Source: Halothiobacillus neapolitanus
Lineage (GTDB): Bacteria > Pseudomonadota > Gammaproteobacteria > Halothiobacillales > Halothiobacillaceae
Length of the DNA stretch: 7,445 nt
Assembly: GCA_020722165.1 (NCBI GenBank)
Contig: DYLI01000049.1
Coordinates: 1-7,445, forward strand
Direction: 5' to 3'
Shown here: positions 6,073 through 7,445 of the stretch, piece after piece
Layout: every line of letters begins with the position of its first letter
Numbering within the stretch: the first letter of the stretch is position 1
Position numbers and translations under genes: made by a program
Notes under the pieces: generated by a model
What the model was told of the DNA's origin: nothing
What the model saw: the letters and a program-made list of their open reading frames with translations, nothing else
The model's database searches: none

Positions 6073-7419
6073 ATGAATGCTGACTGGAACCGTCGCGACC
6101 TTAACGTACTTTGGCATCCATGCACCCAAATGAAGGATCACGAACGCCTGCCCGTGATTCCAATTGCGCGCGGTGCAGGCGTGTGGCTGTACGATTTTGA
6201 AGGTCGCCGCTATCTGGATGCGGTCAGTTCATGGTGGGTGAATATCTTTGGCCACACCAATCCGGTTATTTCCGCTCGTATCAAACAGCAACTCGACACG
6301 CTGGAGCATGTCCTTCTTGCAGGCTTTACTCATCAACCCGTGATCGAACTTTCCGAACGCCTGGTCAAACTCACCCCGCCGGGCTTAAATCGCGTGTTCT
6401 ACGCCGATAATGGCTCATCCGGTATTGAGGTTGCGCTTAAAATGAGCTACCACGCTTGGCTCAATCAAGGCGCGCCACGCAAAAGCAAATTTGTTGCGCT
6501 GGAACATGGTTACCACGGCGAAACCCTTGGCGCACTCTCGGTCGGCGATGTCAGTTTATTCAAGGACACCTATCAACCGTTGTTGATGGAAGTACTGAAA
6601 GCCCCTTCACCGGATTGCTCCAACCGACTGCCCGGCGAGACCTGCGCCGATGTTGCACGCCGCGCCGCTGCAGGGATGGAAGCGCTGCTCGCCGCACAGC
6701 ATGACGAAATCAGCGCGGTGATTATCGAACCGCTGGTGCAATGCGCCAGCGGAATGCGTATGTACGACCCGCTGTACCTCAAACTATTACGCGAGCTTTG
6801 TGACCGCTATCAGGTACATTTAATCGCCGATGAAATCGCTGTGGGTTTTGGCCGCACGGGAACCTTGTTTGCCTGCGAACAGGCGCACATTACGCCGGAC
6901 ATCATGATTCTCTCCAAAGGCTTGACCGGAGGCTTTTTGCCACTGGCCGCCGTACTGACCACCGATGCCATCTACCGGGTGTTTTACGACGACTACGACA
7001 AGCTCTCCGCCTTTCTGCACTCGCACAGCTACACTGGCAACCCGCTGGCCTGCGCTGCGGCGCTGGCTACCCTAGACTTATTCGAGCAAAGCGACGTGAT
7101 CGGCGCAAATCGCCAACTTGCCCGCACAATGCGCGCCGCCGTGGCTGATTTAAGCGAGCACCCACAGGTATTTGAAGTGCGCCAAACCGGCATGATTCTG
7201 GCCATCGAAATGGTTAAAAACAAGGCCACCCGCGAGCCTTATCCGTGGCAAGAGCGGCGTGGCCTAAGCGTATTTAAATATGGTTTGCAACACGAAGCCT
7301 TGTTGCGTCCACTCGGCAATGTTGTCTACTGGATGCCGCCGTATGTCATTAGCGAGGATGATATTGCGCAACTGGCGGATGTGACCCGTGCAGGCATCAA
7401 TATCGCCACTCAGAGCTAA
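6073..7419 (+). CDS. bioA: adenosylmethionine-8-amino-7-oxononanoate aminotransferase (7,8-diaminononanoate synthase)
   Basis: Pyridoxal-phosphate enzyme of biotin synthesis that converts 7-keto-8-aminopelargonate to 7,8-diaminopelargonate, classically with SAM as amino donor. It is a fold-type I, class III aminotransferase. From ATG 6073 it has 448 residues. Visible motifs are W-H-P-C-T-Q-M-K at 14-21; S-S-W-W-V-N; D-N-G-S-S-G-I-E-V-A-L-K-M; G-Y-H-G-E-T at 146-151 with Tyr147 stacking on the cofactor; D-E-I-A-V-G-F-G-R-T-G with Asp253 contacting the pyridine nitrogen; the Schiff-base lysine in L-S-K-G-L-T-G-G at Lys282; H-S-H-S-Y-T-G-N-P-L; and Arg412 in L-R-P-L-G. Relative to E. coli, active-site Tyr17 is Cys17 and Asp147 is Glu150. 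The overall sequence resembles the Pseudomonas BioA type. In-frame ATGs at 6031 and 6046 overlap nfeD; 6073 was chosen because it gives the family N-terminus and a 7-base gap, though its ribosome site (GGTGA, 11 bases away) is weak. No other biotin gene lies in the window. Confidence 0.95.
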   Translation: MNADWNRRDLNVLWHPCTQMKDHERLPVIPIARGAGVWLYDFEGRRYLDAVSSWWVNIFGHTNPVISARIKQQLDTLEHVLLAGFTHQPVIELSERLVKLTPPGLNRVFYADNGSSGIEVALKMSYHAWLNQGAPRKSKFVALEHGYHGETLGALSVGDVSLFKDTYQPLLMEVLKAPSPDCSNRLPGETCADVARRAAAGMEALLAAQHDEISAVIIEPLVQCASGMRMYDPLYLKLLRELCDRYQVHLIADEIAVGFGRTGTLFACEQAHITPDIMILSKGLTGGFLPLAAVLTTDAIYRVFYDDYDKLSAFLHSHSYTGNPLACAAALATLDLFEQSDVIGANRQLARTMRAAVADLSEHPQVFEVRQTGMILAIEMVKNKATREPYPWQERRGLSVFKYGLQHEALLRPLGNVVYWMPPYVISEDDIAQLADVTRAGINIATQS

Positions 7420-7424
7420 AGTAG

Positions 7425-7445
7425 TTAGCCACGGAGGGCACAGAG
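7425..7445 (+). repeat. second copy of the palindromic repeat, truncated by the window edge
   Basis: These 21 bases match 1634-1654 at 20 of 21 positions (G instead of A at 7433), in the same orientation. The copy begins 5 bases after the bioA stop codon, much as the first copy begins just after the metK stop codon. The rest of the element lies beyond the window. Confidence 0.8.

Overview
The window reads as chromosomal DNA of a proteobacterium, most likely a beta- or gammaproteobacterium. The evidence is a MetK close in sequence to the E. coli enzyme, a bacterial-type AhcY preceded by an S-adenosylhomocysteine (SAH) riboswitch (a class known mainly from these groups), a MetF of the E. coli type and a BioA of the Pseudomonas type. 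No genus can be named from the sequence alone. All recognised genes are on the + strand. There are no tRNA or rRNA genes, CRISPR arrays, insertion sequences or phage genes.

Layout: (1) 1-360 is the 3' end of a PhnD-like periplasmic substrate-binding protein gene, cut by the window edge. (2) 361-463 is a short leader, followed by metK (464-1624), which starts at TTG. (3) The 200-base gap 1625-1824 holds an 80-base palindromic repeat (1634-1713) with a candidate -10 box inside it, then a well-formed SAH riboswitch (1726-1796), then the ahcY ribosome binding site. (4) 1825-4467 carries ahcY, a small glycine-rich four-helix membrane protein of unknown function, and metF, tightly spaced. (5) 4519-6065 encodes an SPFH/stomatin-like membrane protein and its usual NfeD-like partner. 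(6) 6073-7419 is bioA. A second, truncated copy of the repeat begins 5 bases after its stop codon and runs off the window.

How the genes fit together: MetK makes S-adenosylmethionine (SAM), methyltransferases turn SAM into SAH, AhcY hydrolyses SAH to homocysteine and adenosine, and MetF supplies the methyl-tetrahydrofolate used to remethylate homocysteine. The SAH riboswitch would let the cell make AhcY, and possibly the genes behind it, when SAH builds up. BioA classically uses SAM as amino donor, which could explain its place here, but its active-site sequence differs from the E. coli enzyme and the donor should not be assumed. The SPFH/NfeD pair has no evident link to methyl metabolism.

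The region is mostly conserved housekeeping metabolism. I see no undescribed system. The points most worth a second look are the riboswitch architecture and a possible competing helix, the repeat inserted directly upstream of it, the unnamed membrane protein between ahcY and metF, and the BioA active-site differences.
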